DNA from: Candidatus Nitrospira allomarina | GTDB lineage: Bacteria > Nitrospirota > Nitrospiria > Nitrospirales > UBA8639 | Reading direction: 5' to 3' | DNA length: 64,000 bases | Assembly (NCBI RefSeq): GCF_032050975.1 | Contig: NZ_CP116967.1 | Coordinates: 2,725,001-2,789,000 of the forward strand | In this document: positions 62,573-64,000 of the stretch, in pieces | How the letters are laid out: each line of letters opens with the position of its first letter | How positions within the stretch are numbered: position 1 is the first letter of the stretch | Notes under the pieces: model-generated | What the model was told of the DNA's origin: nothing | What the model saw: the letters and a program-made list of their open reading frames with translations, nothing else | Database searches by the model: none | Made by a program: the position numbers and the translations under genes

Positions 62573-63811
62573 ATGCAATTCCCGGATATCTCTGTGGGTT
62601 CAATGAAGCAGATGACGACCGAAAATGTCCTCGATATGAAAGCGCCTTTCGGCGATCCTCTTTATACCATTCTCATTGTGGATGATGAAAAAGTTGTGCG
62701 GATGGTCGCCAAGAAGCGTTTGGCCAAATTGCCGTGTCGGTTATTGGAGGCCGGTAGTGGGGAAGAAGCTCTGGCCATGCTGGATCAGGAACCGGTGGAT
62801 CTCATTCTATCGGATTGGGTCATGCCCGGTCTTGATGGTCCTGGACTTTGTGAAGCGATTAAACAGGATGAACGCTATCGCACGATCCATTTTATCCTGA
62901 TGACGGCATTGGACCACCCGACACAAATTGCCGAAGGGCTCAGCCGGGGAGCCGATGATTTTCTTTCCAAAACCGATTCCGATCATGAAATTGTCGCCAG
63001 AGTGTGCGCGGGCCTTCGAGCCCGGCAGTTGATGTTGTATGTGGAAAAGTCTAATCGGTTGTTATCACAAAAGCAGGCCGAATTAGACTCTGAACTCCGC
63101 TCGGCCTCCACCTTTGTGCGAGGTCTGCTTCCCCGGACCGGGGAAGTAATTCCTGGAGTGCGGGTGGAGTGGGAATTTTTGCCGTCGTCGCATTTGGGAG
63201 GAGATTTCTTTCAGATCGCCCGATGGGGCGACGACCATCTCGGTCTCATGGTGTTGGATATGTCGGGGCATGGGATCGGGCCGGCGTTGCGGGCTGTGTC
63301 GTTATCTCTGCTTTTCAAGGGAGACCACATGCAACAATTGTTTCCTTCCTACGATCCAGGTGAGATTCTGACGAGTCTGAACCAACAATATCCCATGAGC
63401 GATGATGGGGAGTACTTCACGATCTGGGTTGGGGTGTGGCAATGCTCCACGCGCCTTCTTCGATATGCGAGTGCGGGACATCCCGGTTCCATTGTTGTGA
63501 AAACCGACCGGTCGTCGATGATGTTGGGCGAGAGATCCTGGCCTATTGGTTTTTCGCGTAACGAGATATATGGAACTAATTCCATCTTCGTAAATTCCGG
63601 TGACCGGATGTATCTCTATAGTGATGGGATTTATGAGGTGATGAATTCTCAGGAGGAGATCTGGGGGAAAAAAAGGCTTCAGAAAGCACTTGAGGAGGTC
63701 GCCGGTCAGCCGATGCAGTCGGGATTGTCCCGTATTATCGAGCAGAGCCGGACATGGAATGCCAAAGGCGGGTTTGAGGATGACGTCGCGTTACTCGGAG
63801 TGGAGTTTTAG
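62573..63811 (+). CDS. Response regulator with SpoIIE-type PP2C phosphatase output
   Basis: A 412-residue protein. The receiver domain (about 33-150) has VDDEK, the phospho-acceptor Asp81 in ILSDWVMPG and a Lys in FLSKTDS. A coiled-coil linker (about 165-185, VEKSNRLLSQKQAELDSELRSAS) leads to a PP2C phosphatase of the SpoIIE type: SHLGGDFFQIARWGDDHLGLMVLDMSGHGIGPALRA and YSDGIYEVMNSQEEIWGKKRL carry the metal-binding Asp residues. Such proteins act on anti-sigma or anti-anti-sigma factors. Its position after fliA suggests control of flagellar or chemotactic genes, an inference. An ATG at 62603 is a possible later start. Confidence 0.9.
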   Translation: MQFPDISVGSMKQMTTENVLDMKAPFGDPLYTILIVDDEKVVRMVAKKRLAKLPCRLLEAGSGEEALAMLDQEPVDLILSDWVMPGLDGPGLCEAIKQDERYRTIHFILMTALDHPTQIAEGLSRGADDFLSKTDSDHEIVARVCAGLRARQLMLYVEKSNRLLSQKQAELDSELRSASTFVRGLLPRTGEVIPGVRVEWEFLPSSHLGGDFFQIARWGDDHLGLMVLDMSGHGIGPALRAVSLSLLFKGDHMQQLFPSYDPGEILTSLNQQYPMSDDGEYFTIWVGVWQCSTRLLRYASAGHPGSIVVKTDRSSMMLGERSWPIGFSRNEIYGTNSIFVNSGDRMYLYSDGIYEVMNSQEEIWGKKRLQKALEEVAGQPMQSGLSRIIEQSRTWNAKGGFEDDVALLGVEF

Positions 63812-63812
63812 G

Positions 63813-63885
63813 CGTGAGGAGTTAGCAGCAAGATACTTCTTTAGCCTTACGCTTCATCTCTCACGTTCCACCCTGACACCTCACG
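63813..63885. repeat. Hairpin element after the SpoIIE-phosphatase gene
   Basis: CGTGAGGAGTTAG (63813-63825) and CTGACACCTCACG (63873-63885) are inverted copies matching at 11 of 13 positions. The middle is pyrimidine-rich (CCTTACGCTTCATCTCTCACG). It begins one base after the stop codon's neighbourhood and belongs with the elements at 53386 and 57058. Confidence 0.6.
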
Positions 63886-63901
63886 ATTGGCTGTTGTCGA
63901 A

Positions 63902-64000
63902 ATGACAGGTATGACAAACACATTCTCCCGAATCCTATTGGTGGACGACGATGCGTCCAATCTGGATGTTCTTGTCGAATGTCTCAAGGATGAACCCTAT
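63902..64000 (+). CDS. Response regulator, 3' end outside the window
   Basis: The first 33 codons are visible. The sequence FSRILLVDDDASNLDVLVECLKD is the start of a receiver domain: the DDD cluster holds two metal-binding acidic residues, and the phospho-acceptor Asp would lie beyond the edge. The start is the ATG at 63902 or the one at 63911. The output domain cannot be told. It follows the SpoIIE-phosphatase gene in the same direction. Confidence 0.75.
   Translation, partial: MTGMTNTFSRILLVDDDASNLDVLVECLKDEPY

Noticed and set aside
1-64000. CRISPR array, tRNA, rRNA, transposase or prophage genes
   Set aside because: No regularly spaced repeats, cloverleaf-like sequences, rRNA blocks or transposase motifs were noticed on reading; a covariance-model scan was not possible here.

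Overview
The window looks like a continuous stretch of a Gram-negative bacterial chromosome with moderate GC content. LptD, an outer-membrane B12 receptor and a diderm flagellum all point to an outer membrane. The combination of aerobic lower-ligand synthesis (BluB), hopanoid synthesis (squalene-hopene cyclase), a long flgB-to-fliA flagellar locus and sigma-54 control fits the phylum Nitrospirota (Nitrospira-like). That placement is an inference from gene content and is not proven here. I saw no rRNA, tRNA, CRISPR array, insertion sequence or phage gene.

Region 1 (1-16.6 kb) is cobalamin metabolism. It opens with the 3' part of cobyric acid synthase (cobQ) and a YihY-type membrane protein. 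A first cobalamin riboswitch, with a sigma-70-like promoter before it, precedes btuF-btuC-btuD (B12 import across the inner membrane). A second riboswitch precedes btuB and a tightly packed run: cbiA, cobO, bluB, cbiZ, a pduO-type adenosyltransferase, cobU, cobT, cobS, a small cysteine-rich CWC protein, cbiB and cobD. Together these import corrinoids, adenosylate them, attach the aminopropanol arm and build the dimethylbenzimidazole nucleotide loop. CbiZ adds a route to strip and remodel foreign corrinoids.

Region 2 (16.6-24.8 kb) is mixed: a membrane-anchored unknown protein, a Rieske ferredoxin, an HNH nuclease, a 50-residue zinc-ribbon protein, an overlapping pair encoding a HETGH metallopeptidase and a D-Ala-D-Ala-ligase-like ATP-grasp enzyme, a TetR domain fused in frame to a complete squalene-hopene cyclase, and a DsrE-like protein. 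The fusion and the peptidase/ligase pair are the best candidates for undescribed biology.

Region 3 (24.8-33 kb) holds housekeeping genes: moaC-moaD-moaE-moaA (molybdopterin), accD, folC, lptD, an exported unknown protein and a small convergent ORF.

Region 4 (33.2-64 kb) is flagellar. Two NtrC-type regulators and a histidine kinase, with a large TPR protein between them, precede flgB-flgC-fliE-fliF-fliG-fliH-fliI-fliJ-motE-like-fliK-flgD-flgE, which ends at a strong terminator. Next come fliL-fliM-fliN-fliO-fliP-fliQ-fliR-flhB-flhA-flhF-flhG-fliA, then a SpoIIE-type phosphatase response regulator and the start of another response regulator. Sigma-54 promoter matches lie before flgB and before fliL, matching the sigma-54 activators encoded just upstream. 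Several gaps in this region carry related hairpin-forming repeats with purine-rich left arms and pyrimidine-rich right arms.
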